Source: Rhodanobacter sp. AS-Z3
Lineage (GTDB): Bacteria > Pseudomonadota > Gammaproteobacteria > Xanthomonadales > Rhodanobacteraceae
NCBI RefSeq assembly: GCF_029224025.1
Contig: NZ_CP119392.1
Location: 2,317,001-2,381,000, forward strand
DNA length: 64,000 nt
Direction of reading: 5' to 3'
Position 1 is the first letter of the stretch; each line of letters begins with the position of its first letter. A program made the translations under genes and the position numbers. The notes beneath the pieces were generated by a model. It was not told the origin of the DNA and searched no databases. It worked only from the letters and a program-made list of their open reading frames with translations. Of the stretch, positions 11,419 to 23,198 are shown one piece after another.

Positions 11419-11775
11419 TCAGTGGCGCTGGCGATGAATGGCTCGGCTGTTGCGATTTTCAGCCTTGTTCAGGCGGTGGGTTTCGCGCTTGGTAAGGTGG
11501 CCGTTGTGCTTGGCTTCGTCGGCACTTTCGCGCTGCGCGATGTTGGCGTCGCGCGATTCATCGTGCGCGGCCTGCTTGCCGGTGATGGTGCCGTTTGCAA
11601 GGCCGGCCTGGGTACGCGCCTGCTGGTTGTCGATGCGCTGGTTCACTTCGTTGACGCGGCCGTGGCCAGGCACTTTGGCCGCCGAGGTCGACTGAGCCAT
11701 CGCGGTACCGCAGGCGAGCGCGGCGGTGGCGGCCAGTGCGATCAGGCCGAAGCGGAAGGTGGAAGCTGTCTTCAT
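11419..11775 (-). CDS. Small secreted protein of unknown function
   Basis: 118 residues with a clear signal peptide (basic MKTASTFRFG, hydrophobic core, cleavage likely after GTAMA at about 27). The mature part is hydrophilic and rich in Arg, Asn, Gln and His, with a repeating helical pattern (RIDNQQARTQAG, ESRDANIAQRESADEAKHNG). It resembles the family of periplasmic proteins ending in an arginine-rich SRxIHRQRH-like tail that are common in Xanthomonadales and Burkholderiales and have no assigned role. It is convergent to purA. Confidence 0.7.
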   Translation of the reverse strand: MKTASTFRFGLIALAATAALACGTAMAQSTSAAKVPGHGRVNEVNQRIDNQQARTQAGLANGTITGKQAAHDESRDANIAQRESADEAKHNGHLTKRETHRLNKAENRNSRAIHRQRH

Positions 11776-12169
11776 GGTGGTGTCCTCTCAGGTGGAATGG
11801 ATGGAGTCGAACGTTTTCTCGGTGCGACGTGGCTTCCACAGGCGGGTGCACCCGCCGGTCACGGATCTCTCCGTTGAGTCAGCTCTTGCCGGCAACCACA
11901 TGCCCGGCTCGATTGACTGGTGCAGGTGGAAATAACGGGGCTGGTGACAAGGCGTTGACAGCGCCTCGTATCAACGGTTGGGTGGGATTGCTCGCTTCAG
12001 GTTCGCCTTTGAGTGCAGACGTGCATGACTTCCGGCCATGTCTGGACGGCCCAGACCAAGTCACCATGGGAGGGTGCACTGTTGAATGTGTCTCGCTGCA
12101 GTCCGTTCAATGCCCTTTCGCCGCGCTGTGCTTTGTGGCGCGCCAATCCCACATGAAAAAAGGATGGTC
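11776..12169. other. 394-bp gap without a recognisable gene
   Basis: Divergent spacer between the small secreted gene and the M1 aminopeptidase. It must hold both promoters. I see one TTGACA (around 11954) inside a GGCG-TTGACA-GCGCC inverted repeat but no matching -10, and no credible coding sequence on either strand. Confidence 0.4.
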
Positions 12170-14824
12170 ATGCGTAGATATCTGGTTTCCGCAATTGCCC
12201 TGGCGCTGGCCGGCGCGTCAATGACTTCGCTGGCGGCAACGCCCGCCGTTGCGGCGAAGGTCGAACTGGCCACCACGCAGCTGCCGCGCGGGGTGGTGCC
12301 AAGTCACTACGACGTGTCGATCACGCCGCATGCGGCGGCGATGAATTTCGATGGCAAGGTCACCGTGTCGTTGGAAGTCATGAAGCCGACTACCAGCATC
12401 ACGGTCAATGCGATCGACATGGCTTTCTCCAAGGTCAGCCTGACTTCGCTGAAGAACCGGATGGCTTTGGGTGAGCCCAAGGTGTCGATTGATGCCGAGG
12501 CGCAGACCGCTACCTTCACGTTCGACCACAGCTTGCCGCCCGGGCCGTACCAGCTGGCCATGACCTACACGGGCAAGATCGGTACCCAGGCGAACGGCCT
12601 GTTTGCGATGGACTACGACACCGCTACCGGCAAGAAGCGTGCGCTGTACACGCAGTTCGAAAATTCCGATGCGCGCCGATTCATTCCGTCATGGGATGAA
12701 CCGGCGTACAAGGCCACCTTCACGCTGGACGTGACCGTGCCCAGCGACGAGATGGCAGTGAACAACATGCCGGCGGCGTCGAAGAAGGATCTTGGCAACG
12801 GCATGACCAAGGTGACGTTCCAGCAGTCGCCAAAGATGTCCACCTACCTGCTGTTCTTCAGCCTGGGTGATTTCGACCGTGCCACCACGATGTCCGACGG
12901 CACCGAGATCGGCGTGATCACGCAGAAGGGCAAAACCGGTCAGGCGAAATTCGCGCTGGATTCGGCCAAGGCCATCCTGCACGAATACAACGATTACTTC
13001 GGCGTGCCGTATCCGCTGCCCAAGCTGGACAATATCGCCTCGCCGGGCAGCAGCCAGTTCTTCAGTGCAATGGAAAACTGGGGCGCGATCTACACCTTCG
13101 AATATTCCCTGCTGATGGATCCGGCGATCTCGACCGAGTCCGACAAGCAGCGCATCTTCAGCACTGCAGCCCATGAAATGGCGCACCAGTGGTTTGGCGA
13201 CCTGGTCACCATGCGCTGGTGGGACGACCTCTGGTTGAACGAAGGTTTTGCCTCGTGGATGGAGGCACGTACCACCGACAAGCTGCATCCGGAATGGCAT
13301 ACCAGCCTGGATGACGTAGGCACGCGCGAAGGGGCGATGTCGCGCGACGCGGTGGCGACCACCCATCCGGTGGTGCAGCACGTGGACACCGTCGAACAGG
13401 CCAGTCAGGCCTTCGACACGATCACCTACGCCAAGGGCCAGTCGGTGATCAACATGCTCGAGGTGTACGTAGGTCCGGACAAGTGGCGTGAAGGCGTGCG
13501 CAACTACATCAAGGCACATGCGTACGGAAACACGGTGTCTGACGACCTGTGGAAGTCGGTGCAGGCTGCCGCCGGCAAGCCGGTGACCCAGATCGCGCAT
13601 GACTTCACGCTGCAGCCGGGTATTCCGCTGATTCGCGTGGCCTCTTCCGCCTGCAGCAACGGCAAGACTACTTTGACCCTGACCCAGGGCGAGTTCACCA
13701 AGGATCGCCCGAACAAGACGCCGCTGCGCTGGCATGTGCCGGTCATCGCCAAGAGCATCGACAGCGGTGCCGAGGCGCGCACCGTGGTGGATGGCAAGGC
13801 AAATCTGGTCGTGTCAGGTTGTGGTCCCGTGTTGGTCAATGCCGGGCAGAGCGGCTATTACCGCACGCTGTACACGCCGGCTGAGTTCGCTGCCATCAAG
13901 GGCGAGTTCAACAAGTTGGCACCGATCGATCAGCTGGGCCTGATGGGCGAAAGCTGGGCCTTGGGCATGGCGGGTCTGCAACCGGCGTCGACCTATCTCG
14001 ATCTGGCGCAGCAGGCGCAAGCGGACGCTGATCCGCAGATCTGGGCGGAAATCGCCGGCACGTTCTCCGGTCTGCACGCTTACTACCATGGTGATCAGGC
14101 GCGTCAGGATCGCTTCGATGCCTTCGCGATCAAGCGTCTCAAGCCGGTGTTCGCACGGATCGGTTGGGAAGCCAAGCCGGGTGAGGGTGATCCGACCACG
14201 ATTCTGCGCACCGAAATGATCGGCGTGCTGGCCGATCTCGGCGACACCGACGTGATCAAGGAAGCGCAGCGTCGGGTGGCGGCAGCTGCAACGGATCCCG
14301 CAGCCGTGCCGACGGCCTTGCGCCGGACGATTTATGCCGTGGTGGCACGCAATGCGGATGCAGCCACCTGGGACAAACTGCATGCGATGGCCACGGCAGA
14401 GACCTCGGCACTGGTGAAGGATGGCCTCTATCAGCTGCTGGCCATCGCCAAGGACGATGCCTTGGCCCAGCGTGCGCTGGCCATGGCGATCACCGATGAG
14501 CCGGGAGCCACCAACAGCGCCGGCATGATTCGCAGCGTGGGCTACGAGCATCCGGAGATGGCATGGACGTTTGCCATGGCGCATCGAGCGGAGATCGACA
14601 AGCTGGTCGATTCCACCTCCAGCAGTCGCTATTACCCGGGTATCGGTGCCAGCTCGAATGATCCGGCGATGATCGACAAGATCCAGGCCTATGCCGATGC
14701 CCATATTGCGAAAAGTTCGCGTCGGGCGGCAGATACCGTGATTGCCGGCATCAAGTATCGTCAGATGGTGCGCAAGGAGCGACTGCCCGCCATCGACGCC
14801 TGGCTAGCCAGTAACGGCGGCTGA
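12170..14824 (+). CDS. M1 family metallo-aminopeptidase, secreted
   Basis: Zinc aminopeptidase that trims N-terminal residues from peptides, probably in the periplasm. I choose ATG 12170 (an ATG lies 6 nt earlier) because AAAAAAGGA ends about 6 nt upstream and the product starts with a signal peptide MRRYLVSAIALALAGASM. The M1 exopeptidase motif appears as SAMEN (299-303) instead of GAMEN; the zinc site HEMAH is at 335-339 with Glu358 in LNEGF. A C-terminal ERAP1_C-like helical domain completes the 884 residues. The gene appears to stand alone. Confidence 0.92.
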   Translation: MRRYLVSAIALALAGASMTSLAATPAVAAKVELATTQLPRGVVPSHYDVSITPHAAAMNFDGKVTVSLEVMKPTTSITVNAIDMAFSKVSLTSLKNRMALGEPKVSIDAEAQTATFTFDHSLPPGPYQLAMTYTGKIGTQANGLFAMDYDTATGKKRALYTQFENSDARRFIPSWDEPAYKATFTLDVTVPSDEMAVNNMPAASKKDLGNGMTKVTFQQSPKMSTYLLFFSLGDFDRATTMSDGTEIGVITQKGKTGQAKFALDSAKAILHEYNDYFGVPYPLPKLDNIASPGSSQFFSAMENWGAIYTFEYSLLMDPAISTESDKQRIFSTAAHEMAHQWFGDLVTMRWWDDLWLNEGFASWMEARTTDKLHPEWHTSLDDVGTREGAMSRDAVATTHPVVQHVDTVEQASQAFDTITYAKGQSVINMLEVYVGPDKWREGVRNYIKAHAYGNTVSDDLWKSVQAAAGKPVTQIAHDFTLQPGIPLIRVASSACSNGKTTLTLTQGEFTKDRPNKTPLRWHVPVIAKSIDSGAEARTVVDGKANLVVSGCGPVLVNAGQSGYYRTLYTPAEFAAIKGEFNKLAPIDQLGLMGESWALGMAGLQPASTYLDLAQQAQADADPQIWAEIAGTFSGLHAYYHGDQARQDRFDAFAIKRLKPVFARIGWEAKPGEGDPTTILRTEMIGVLADLGDTDVIKEAQRRVAAAATDPAAVPTALRRTIYAVVARNADAATWDKLHAMATAETSALVKDGLYQLLAIAKDDALAQRALAMAITDEPGATNSAGMIRSVGYEHPEMAWTFAMAHRAEIDKLVDSTSSSRYYPGIGASSNDPAMIDKIQAYADAHIAKSSRRAADTVIAGIKYRQMVRKERLPAIDAWLASNGG

Positions 14825-14841
14825 GTTCAACTTGGTGGTAT

Positions 14842-14875
14842 AAAAAGGCCCCGGCGTACTGCCAGGGCTTTTTTC
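14842..14875 (+). terminator. Intrinsic terminator after the M1 aminopeptidase
   Basis: The hairpin AAAGGCCCCGGC - GTACT - GCCAGGGCTTT, with one C/A mismatch, is followed by a run of six Ts starting 18 nt after the stop codon. Confidence 0.75.
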
Positions 14876-15011
14876 GTGTAGCAACGACACCTGTTTCAAG
14901 ATGACTTACGGTATCGCGGGGGGACGCGGCAATTTTGCCTGCGTATCTGCACCTCACGCGGGTGGCCCGGTGCACTTCGCTGGTGTTCGCATACTTTTGA
15001 GCCAGTAGACG

Positions 15012-15950
15012 ATGGTCGACTCTGAAAACAAGGCGGGTCCCGATAACGCGGCCTACACGACGCTGCTGGAATCGACCAAGGCCATTGCGTGGAAGATCGA
15101 CTGGGCCAGCAGGCAGTTCGCGTACATCGACCGGCAGATCGAATCGGTGTTGGGCTGGGCATCCTCAAGCTGGGTGACGATGGGCGACTGGGCCAGCCGC
15201 ATGCACCCACAGGATCGCGAATGGGTGCTGAAATTTTGCGTGACCCAATCCGAGGCAGGCATCGATCACGAAGCGGATTACCGAGCGTTGACCAGCGATG
15301 GCCGCTACGTGTGGATGCGCGACGTGGTGCATGTGGTACGCAACGCGGACGGCTCGGTCGATTCGTTGATTGGCTTCATGTTCGATATCAGTGAGCGCAA
15401 GGAGACCGAGCAGAAGCTGGCAAGCCTGCAGAAGCGGCTGGAAGAGCTGTCCTTCCTGGATGGTCTGACCGGTGTGGCGAATCGACGTCGCTTCGATGCG
15501 CTGATGGATCGCGAATGGATTCATTCACGACAGAGCCGGCAGCCGTTGTCCCTATTGCTGATGAATATCGACTATTTCAGGCAGTACAACGAAGGTTACG
15601 GCCACCTTGAGGGTGATGCCTGCTTGCAGCGCGTGGCAAAACTGCTGGCGTCGGTGGGTACGCGTTCGCACGATTTGCTGGCGCGCTTTGGTGGTGACGA
15701 GTTCGTGTTGTTGCTACCGGAAACCGATGTGTCAGCTGCGGGCAAATTGGCCGAGCGTTGCCGCAAGCTGATCCTCGCCGAGAAACTTCCACACCAGCAT
15801 TCCGAGGTTGGTCCGATGCTGACGATCAGTGTTGGTGTGGGCACCTGTACACCCGGTTACGTTGATGAAAAGCATACTTTCATCGATGTCATCGACAAAC
15901 GCTTGTGTCAGGCCAAACAGCAGGGCCGTAACCGCGTTGTCGCGGACTAG
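15012..15950 (+). CDS. PAS-GGDEF diguanylate cyclase
   Basis: Predicted soluble c-di-GMP synthase. The N-terminal half (about 18-128) is a PAS_3-type sensor ending in the characteristic DISERKETEQKL linker and a short coiled coil; the GGDEF domain covers about 145-310. The active site is intact: GGDEF at 227-231, Asp187 in the metal-binding NIDYF segment, and GHLEGD at 197-202. An inhibitory I-site RSHD (218-221) lies exactly five residues before GGDEF, so product inhibition is expected. There is no membrane segment. The stimulus cannot be read from the sequence. Confidence 0.9.
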   Translation: MVDSENKAGPDNAAYTTLLESTKAIAWKIDWASRQFAYIDRQIESVLGWASSSWVTMGDWASRMHPQDREWVLKFCVTQSEAGIDHEADYRALTSDGRYVWMRDVVHVVRNADGSVDSLIGFMFDISERKETEQKLASLQKRLEELSFLDGLTGVANRRRFDALMDREWIHSRQSRQPLSLLLMNIDYFRQYNEGYGHLEGDACLQRVAKLLASVGTRSHDLLARFGGDEFVLLLPETDVSAAGKLAERCRKLILAEKLPHQHSEVGPMLTISVGVGTCTPGYVDEKHTFIDVIDKRLCQAKQQGRNRVVAD

Positions 15951-15985
15951 ACAGAATGCATACGCCATTCCATGGAGGCACGCTG

Positions 15986-16387
15986 GTGAAACCCCTTATC
16001 TGCAGGATCATTCTGTTCGGAGCGCTAGCCGTTATGGTCGGCCCCGCTTTTGCGGCGGCGCCATCCTATGCCGCGGCGAAGGCGCAGGCCGATCGTGACG
16101 AGGCCTCCGTGACGAGGCTTCAGTCGCGTGATCTGCTCGCATCGCAAGGCGCGGTGATCGACCGGATCGTTCCGCAGTGCGCACAAACTGCCGGGCCCGG
16201 TGGCATGCCGCCGTTTGTCGTTGTGGTGGAGCTGGACGCGGCGGGCAAGGTGGTGATGACGTGGCGTGAAGGCGACTCCGATTTTGCCGTTTGCTTCGAA
16301 AGAAGGCTCGGCGCACTGTCGTTGATGGCGCCACCGCATGCACCGTTCTACACCTCGTTCGAGATGAGCATGTCGCACGAGCATTGA
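15986..16387 (+). CDS. Small secreted protein with TonB-C-like pattern, function unknown
   Basis: 133 residues if started at GTG 15986, which has GGAGG 7 nt upstream and yields a clean signal peptide (MKPLICRIILFGALAVMVGPAFA). An ATG at 15956 is in frame but has no ribosome-binding site. The mature part contains two cysteines (PQCAQ, AVCFERR) that may form a disulphide, and a VVVVELDAAGKVVMTW strand that recalls TonB C-terminal-like domains; I do not assign a function. It lies 35 nt after the diguanylate cyclase and may be co-transcribed with it. Confidence 0.65.
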   Translation: MKPLICRIILFGALAVMVGPAFAAAPSYAAAKAQADRDEASVTRLQSRDLLASQGAVIDRIVPQCAQTAGPGGMPPFVVVVELDAAGKVVMTWREGDSDFAVCFERRLGALSLMAPPHAPFYTSFEMSMSHEH

Positions 16388-16411
16388 TGCGCGAACGTAG
16401 TGTCCCCGATA

Positions 16412-16445
16412 CAAGAAAAGGCCCCGCATTCGGGGCCTTTTCTTG
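16412..16445. terminator. Bidirectional terminator between convergent genes
   Basis: The perfect inverted repeat AAGAAAAGGCCCCG / CGGGGCCTTTTCTT with a 4-nt loop lies between the secreted protein gene and the convergent gcvP. Confidence 0.85.
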
Positions 16446-16471
16446 CTGCATGTGTGAACGGTCGCGCGCGA

Positions 16472-19342
<2,871 letters not shown>

Positions 19343-19394
19343 GACTGGGCATCCGGAAATGGCCGATGAAGGCCGAGCGTGCCGTACCGCACGC

Positions 19395-19585
19395 GGGTGC
19401 CCCTCTGTCCTTTTGCCTGAGAGTTTGGAAGCGTGAGACGTGCGCTTCGTGCCCCTTCGGCGGCGGATTCAACCGCTCTCTCCAGAGTGTTCACGCATGG
19501 TGGTATGGGGGCCTGAGCGATTACGGGCGTTGCGTCTTCGGCAGCGGACTGGTCAATGACCGTCCGCTTCTCCCACCATGCGTTT
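19395..19585 (-). promoter_or_regulatory. Tandem glycine riboswitch controlling gcvP
   Basis: Read on the minus strand, two glycine aptamers lie in series. The promoter-proximal one (about 19,500-19,583) shows GGTGGGAGAAGCGGAC, CTGCCGAAG and CGCTCAGGC. The second (about 19,395-19,497) shows the textbook core: CTCTGGAGAGAG, GCCGCCGAAGGGGC, CTCAGGCAAAAGGACAGAGG. The gcvP start codon follows after about 50 nt. Tandem glycine aptamers normally switch gcv genes on when glycine is bound. The primary sequence match is strong; the fold was not computed. Confidence 0.95.
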
Positions 19586-19594
19586 ACCGCAGCG

Positions 19595-19600
19595 ATTATA
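19595..19600 (-). promoter_or_regulatory. -10 element of the gcvP riboswitch transcript
   Basis: A consensus TATAAT on the minus strand lies about 12-15 nt before the first aptamer stem, the right place for the start of the riboswitch RNA. No consensus -35 is seen 16-18 nt upstream. Confidence 0.6.
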
Positions 19601-19702
19601 CAGGGGGAACGGCTGTCGTTGCTGCTGACCAGGGTGCCATTGAAGGGGCGGCACGACGCGGCGCTATGCTGGATCTGCAGCAACCAACCGCCGGGAGTTC
19701 AG

Positions 19703-20110
19703 GTGATTCAGATTGGCGAGATCGACCATGTGGTATTGCGCGCCATCGACAGCGAAGCGATGCAGTGCTTTTATTGCGAGGTGCTGGGCTGCCGCGAGGA
19801 GCGCCGCCAGGAGGATATCGGTCTGGTGCAATTGCGCGCCGGACGTTCGCTGATTGATCTGGTTGCCATCGACAGCCCGCTGGGACGGCACGGCGGCGCC
19901 GCACCGGGGACGGAAGGCCACAACATGGATCATCTGTGCCTGCGTGTGGAAAACTACGACGAGGCGGCGATCCTGGCCCATTTGCAGGCGCACGGTGTAC
20001 GCATCGGCGAACTTGGCTCGCGCTATGGCGCCCAAGGCGAAGGCCCGTCGATCTACCTGTACGACCCGCAGGGCAACATGATCGAGCTGAAGGGCCCGCC
20101 CGTCGTCTGA
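19703..20110 (+). CDS. VOC (glyoxalase/bleomycin resistance) family protein
   Basis: 135-residue metal-dependent VOC-fold protein, one full repeat pair. Start GTG 19703 follows GGGAG by 5 nt. Typical strand-helix segments are visible: IDHVVLRAIDSEAMQCFYCEVLG at the start, HNMDHLCLRVENYD in the middle (His as a metal ligand) and LYDPQGNMIELKG at the end (Glu as a metal ligand). The substrate is unknown. The reading direction is divergent from gcvP, whose promoter lies about 100 nt away. Confidence 0.85.
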   Translation: MIQIGEIDHVVLRAIDSEAMQCFYCEVLGCREERRQEDIGLVQLRAGRSLIDLVAIDSPLGRHGGAAPGTEGHNMDHLCLRVENYDEAAILAHLQAHGVRIGELGSRYGAQGEGPSIYLYDPQGNMIELKGPPVV

Positions 20111-20170
20111 GAAGTCGGCGGGCAGTCCCCGCCCTACGACGCGACCGTGCAAAGCGGGCAAGGGCGGTGA

Positions 20171-20272
20171 GCCTTCCTGACTTTAATCAAACCCGGAAAA
20201 GACGAAGGCCCGCATTGCTACCGGCCTTCCTGACTTTAATCAAACTCTGAAAAGACGAAGGCCCGCATTGCT
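20171..20272 (+). repeat. Tandem direct repeat of about 50 bp beside the tRNA-Leu terminator
   Basis: Two near-identical copies (20,171-20,220 and 20,224-20,272), each starting GCCTTCCTGACTTTAATCAA and ending in AAGGCCCGCATTGCT. They differ at a few bases near the middle. The second copy forms the left half of the hairpin that terminates the tRNA-Leu; the first copy looks like a duplication of that tail. Confidence 0.85.
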
Positions 20273-20285
20273 GCGGGCCTTCGTT
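20256..20285. terminator. Terminator of tRNA-Leu (minus strand)
   Basis: An 11-bp perfect stem CGAAGGCCCGC / GCGGGCCTTCG with a 6-nt loop lies directly downstream of the minus-strand tRNA-Leu and is followed on that strand by TCTTTT. Confidence 0.8.
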
Positions 20286-20291
20286 TACAAT

Positions 20292-20378
20292 TGGTGCCCA
20301 GGAGAGGACTCGAACCTCCACGGAGTTGCCCCCGCTAGCACCTGAAGCTAGTGCGTCTACCAATTCCGCCACCTGGGC
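20292..20378 (-). tRNA. tRNA-Leu (anticodon CAG)
   Basis: The 87-nt minus-strand sequence folds as a type II tRNA: acceptor GCCCAGG/CCTGGGC, leucine-type D-loop with TTGGTAGACGC, anticodon loop TTCAGGT (CAG), a long variable arm, GGTTCGAGTCC T-loop and an encoded CCA end. It lies between the VOC gene and rnr. Confidence 0.96.
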
Positions 20379-20510
20379 AGGTGTCACGTTGCTCAACGAG
20401 CTGCGTGAGCCGCGTAATTTAGGCATCTGCCAGCGGCTTGTCAACACTTTTTCACAACCATCTATCGCGACGTGGCATTCTCCGCGTCGCAAACATCCAA
20501 AGGATACTGA

Positions 20511-23198
20511 GTGACCAGAAAAACTCCCCCCAAGTCCGGCCAGTCGCAGGACTCACGCCCCGCCAAGAAAACCGCCAGCCGCGCAGCGCGTGGCGCCGCA
20601 CCGTCGGACAAGCGCAACAAGGCCGCTGCAGGCGCCGTGCGCGATCCCCATGCCGATCGCGAGGCGCAGCGTTATGCGCGCCCGATTCCCAGCCGCGAGG
20701 CGATTCTCGCCTTGCTGGAGGATCGTGGCGAACTGCTGACCGAGGCGCGCATCGCCGAAGCCTTGCAGATCGACGAGGAAACCGACCTTGAAGCCTTGCG
20801 CAAGCGCCTCGGCGCGATGGTGCGCGATGGCCAGTTGCTGCTGGGCCGTCGCGGTGGCTATGCGCCAACGCAGAAACTCGACCTGATCGCCGGCCGCGTG
20901 CTGGCCAATGCTGAAGGCTACGGCTTCCTGCGGCCGGACGAGGGCGGCGATGATCTCTACCTGTCGCCGCAGCAGATGCGCGCAGTGATGCATGGTGATC
21001 GCGTGCTGGCCAGCGTGGTCGGTATCGATCGCCGTGGTCGCAAGCAGGGTGCGATTGCCGAAGTGCTGGAGCGTCGCTCGCCGCGCCTGGTTGGCCGCGT
21101 GGTGATCGATGACGGCGTGACCTTGGTGACGCCGGATGACCGTCGTCTCAATCACGACGTGATGATCAAGCCGGGCACGGAGCAGGGCGCGACGTCCGGT
21201 CAGATCGTGGTGGTCGAGATCACCGCGCCGCCCACCGCACAGCGGGGTCCGGTCGGCGAAATCCGCGCCGTACTTGGTGAACGTCTGCAGCCGTCGCTGG
21301 TGGTGGAAATGGCAATTGCCAGCCACGACTTGCCGCACGAATGGCCGGCTGAAGTGTTGCGTGACGCGGCCCAGGTGGAGTCGGTAGTGACCGCCGCCGA
21401 GCGCGAGGGTCGCACCGATATCCGCAAGCTGCCGCTGGTCACCATTGACGGGGCCGACGCACGCGACTTCGATGACGCGGTGTATGCCGAACCGAAACGG
21501 GGCGGGGGCTGGCGCCTGATCGTGGCAATTGCCGACGTCTCGCATTACGTGCAGGTTGGCAACGCGCTGGATCGCGAAGCCTACGAGCGCAGCACATCGA
21601 CCTATTTTCCCGGTTTCGTCGTACCGATGCTGCCGGAGACGCTGTCCAACGGCATCTGCTCGTTGATGCCGAAAGTTGAACGGATGTGCATGGTCTGCGA
21701 CATGCTGGTCGATGCCGAAGGCAACGTGACCAAGTCGAAGTTCTACGACGCGGTGATGCTTTCGCATGCGCGGCTTACCTATGACAAGGTCTGGCAGGCC
21801 GTGGGTTTGCGCGAGAAAGACGCGCGCAACGAAGTGGCCGACGTGCTGCCGCAGCTGGAGAACCTGCACGCGCTGTACAAGGCGATGGCTGGCCAGCGCA
21901 AGCGTCGCGGTGCGATCGACTTCGAGACGCCGGAAGTGAAGTTCCGTCTCGACCAGACCGGCAGCGTGGAGTCGATGGGCGCCACCGAGCGCAACGACGC
22001 GCACAAGCTGATCGAGGAATGCATGATCGCTGCCAATGTGCAGGCAGCGCTGTTCCTGGAAAAGAAGAAGATCCCCGCGTTGTTCCGCGCACACGAGCCG
22101 CCGCCGGCGGAGAAGTACGAAGACCTGCAGCAGTTCCTGCGCGAGTTCAAACTCAGCATGCCGCCGGTGGATCGGGTCACCCCCGGCGATTTCGCCGAAG
22201 TGTTGCGCATGGTGCACGACCGCCCCGAGCGCGAACTGATCCAGAACGTGCTGTTGCGTTCGCAAAGCATGGCCGCGTACCAACCGGATAACCGCGGCCA
22301 CTTTGGTTTGGCGCTTGAGGCTTACGCGCACTTCACCTCGCCGATTCGTCGTTATCCCGACCTGCTGGTACATCGGGCGATCCGCTTCGCACTCACGGGT
22401 CGCAAGGTCGTCGAGTACACCTACACACCGGCCGAGATGGCCGCGATGGCGGTGCATTGCTCCCAACGTGAGCGCCGTGCCGAAGAAGCCGAGCGCGACG
22501 TGGACGAGCGTTTCAAGTGCGCGTGGATGGAAAAACACATCGGCAGCGAGTTCGACGGCGTGGTCACCGGGGTCACCTCGTTTGGCCTGTTCGTGGAGCT
22601 GGACGAATCGAAGGTATCCGGCCTGGTTCATATCAGCCAGCTGGCCAACGACTATTACCACTTCGATGCGACGCGCAAGCTGCTGAAGGGCGAGCGCACC
22701 GGTGCGCAGTTCCGTCTCGGCGACCACGTGCGCATCCAGGTTCTGCGCGCGAGCCTGGAGGATCGCAAGATCGACTTCCGCTTGGTTTCGCCACGCAGCG
22801 CGGCCACGCCGCCGACGGTTAGCGGCAAGGCGTACGACTATGCATCCAGCGGCGAGCGTTATTCGCTGCCGAAGAAAGCCGCTGCCAAGGAAAAAGCGCC
22901 GGGCATGTTTGGGCGTGCCGCCAAGGCGATCGGTCGCGCGTTCGGTCGCAAGGAAGCTGAAGTCGTCGCGCCGGCGCCTGCGCCTGCACCTGCACCACGC
23001 AAGGCAGCGGTAAGCGATAATCCGCCGTCGCGTTTGCCATCCTCACGCGATGAGCAACGCCCGAGCCGCAAGGCGAAGGCGTCGTCTTCCCGCGGCCCGC
23101 GCAACGAGACGTCTTCCCAGCGTGGCCCGGCACCTGTTGCCGCGCCGGCAACGAAGAAGAGTCCGCGGCGTCGTCCGAAACCGAAAGGCAAGTCATGA
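20511..23198 (+). CDS. rnr: Ribonuclease R
   Basis: Processive 3'-5' exoribonuclease that degrades structured RNA. 895 residues from GTG 20511 (AAAGGA about 7 nt upstream). After a basic N-terminal tail come a winged-helix segment (about 60-120), cold-shock domains, the RNB catalytic domain with DGADARDFDDAVY (about 312-325, the metal-binding aspartates), an S1 domain (about 680-760) and a long Lys/Arg/Pro/Ala-rich tail. Its stop overlaps the rlmB start (ATGA), as in the classic rnr-rlmB pair. Confidence 0.96.
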   Translation: MTRKTPPKSGQSQDSRPAKKTASRAARGAAPSDKRNKAAAGAVRDPHADREAQRYARPIPSREAILALLEDRGELLTEARIAEALQIDEETDLEALRKRLGAMVRDGQLLLGRRGGYAPTQKLDLIAGRVLANAEGYGFLRPDEGGDDLYLSPQQMRAVMHGDRVLASVVGIDRRGRKQGAIAEVLERRSPRLVGRVVIDDGVTLVTPDDRRLNHDVMIKPGTEQGATSGQIVVVEITAPPTAQRGPVGEIRAVLGERLQPSLVVEMAIASHDLPHEWPAEVLRDAAQVESVVTAAEREGRTDIRKLPLVTIDGADARDFDDAVYAEPKRGGGWRLIVAIADVSHYVQVGNALDREAYERSTSTYFPGFVVPMLPETLSNGICSLMPKVERMCMVCDMLVDAEGNVTKSKFYDAVMLSHARLTYDKVWQAVGLREKDARNEVADVLPQLENLHALYKAMAGQRKRRGAIDFETPEVKFRLDQTGSVESMGATERNDAHKLIEECMIAANVQAALFLEKKKIPALFRAHEPPPAEKYEDLQQFLREFKLSMPPVDRVTPGDFAEVLRMVHDRPERELIQNVLLRSQSMAAYQPDNRGHFGLALEAYAHFTSPIRRYPDLLVHRAIRFALTGRKVVEYTYTPAEMAAMAVHCSQRERRAEEAERDVDERFKCAWMEKHIGSEFDGVVTGVTSFGLFVELDESKVSGLVHISQLANDYYHFDATRKLLKGERTGAQFRLGDHVRIQVLRASLEDRKIDFRLVSPRSAATPPTVSGKAYDYASSGERYSLPKKAAAKEKAPGMFGRAAKAIGRAFGRKEAEVVAPAPAPAPAPRKAAVSDNPPSRLPSSRDEQRPSRKAKASSSRGPRNETSSQRGPAPVAAPATKKSPRRRPKPKGKS

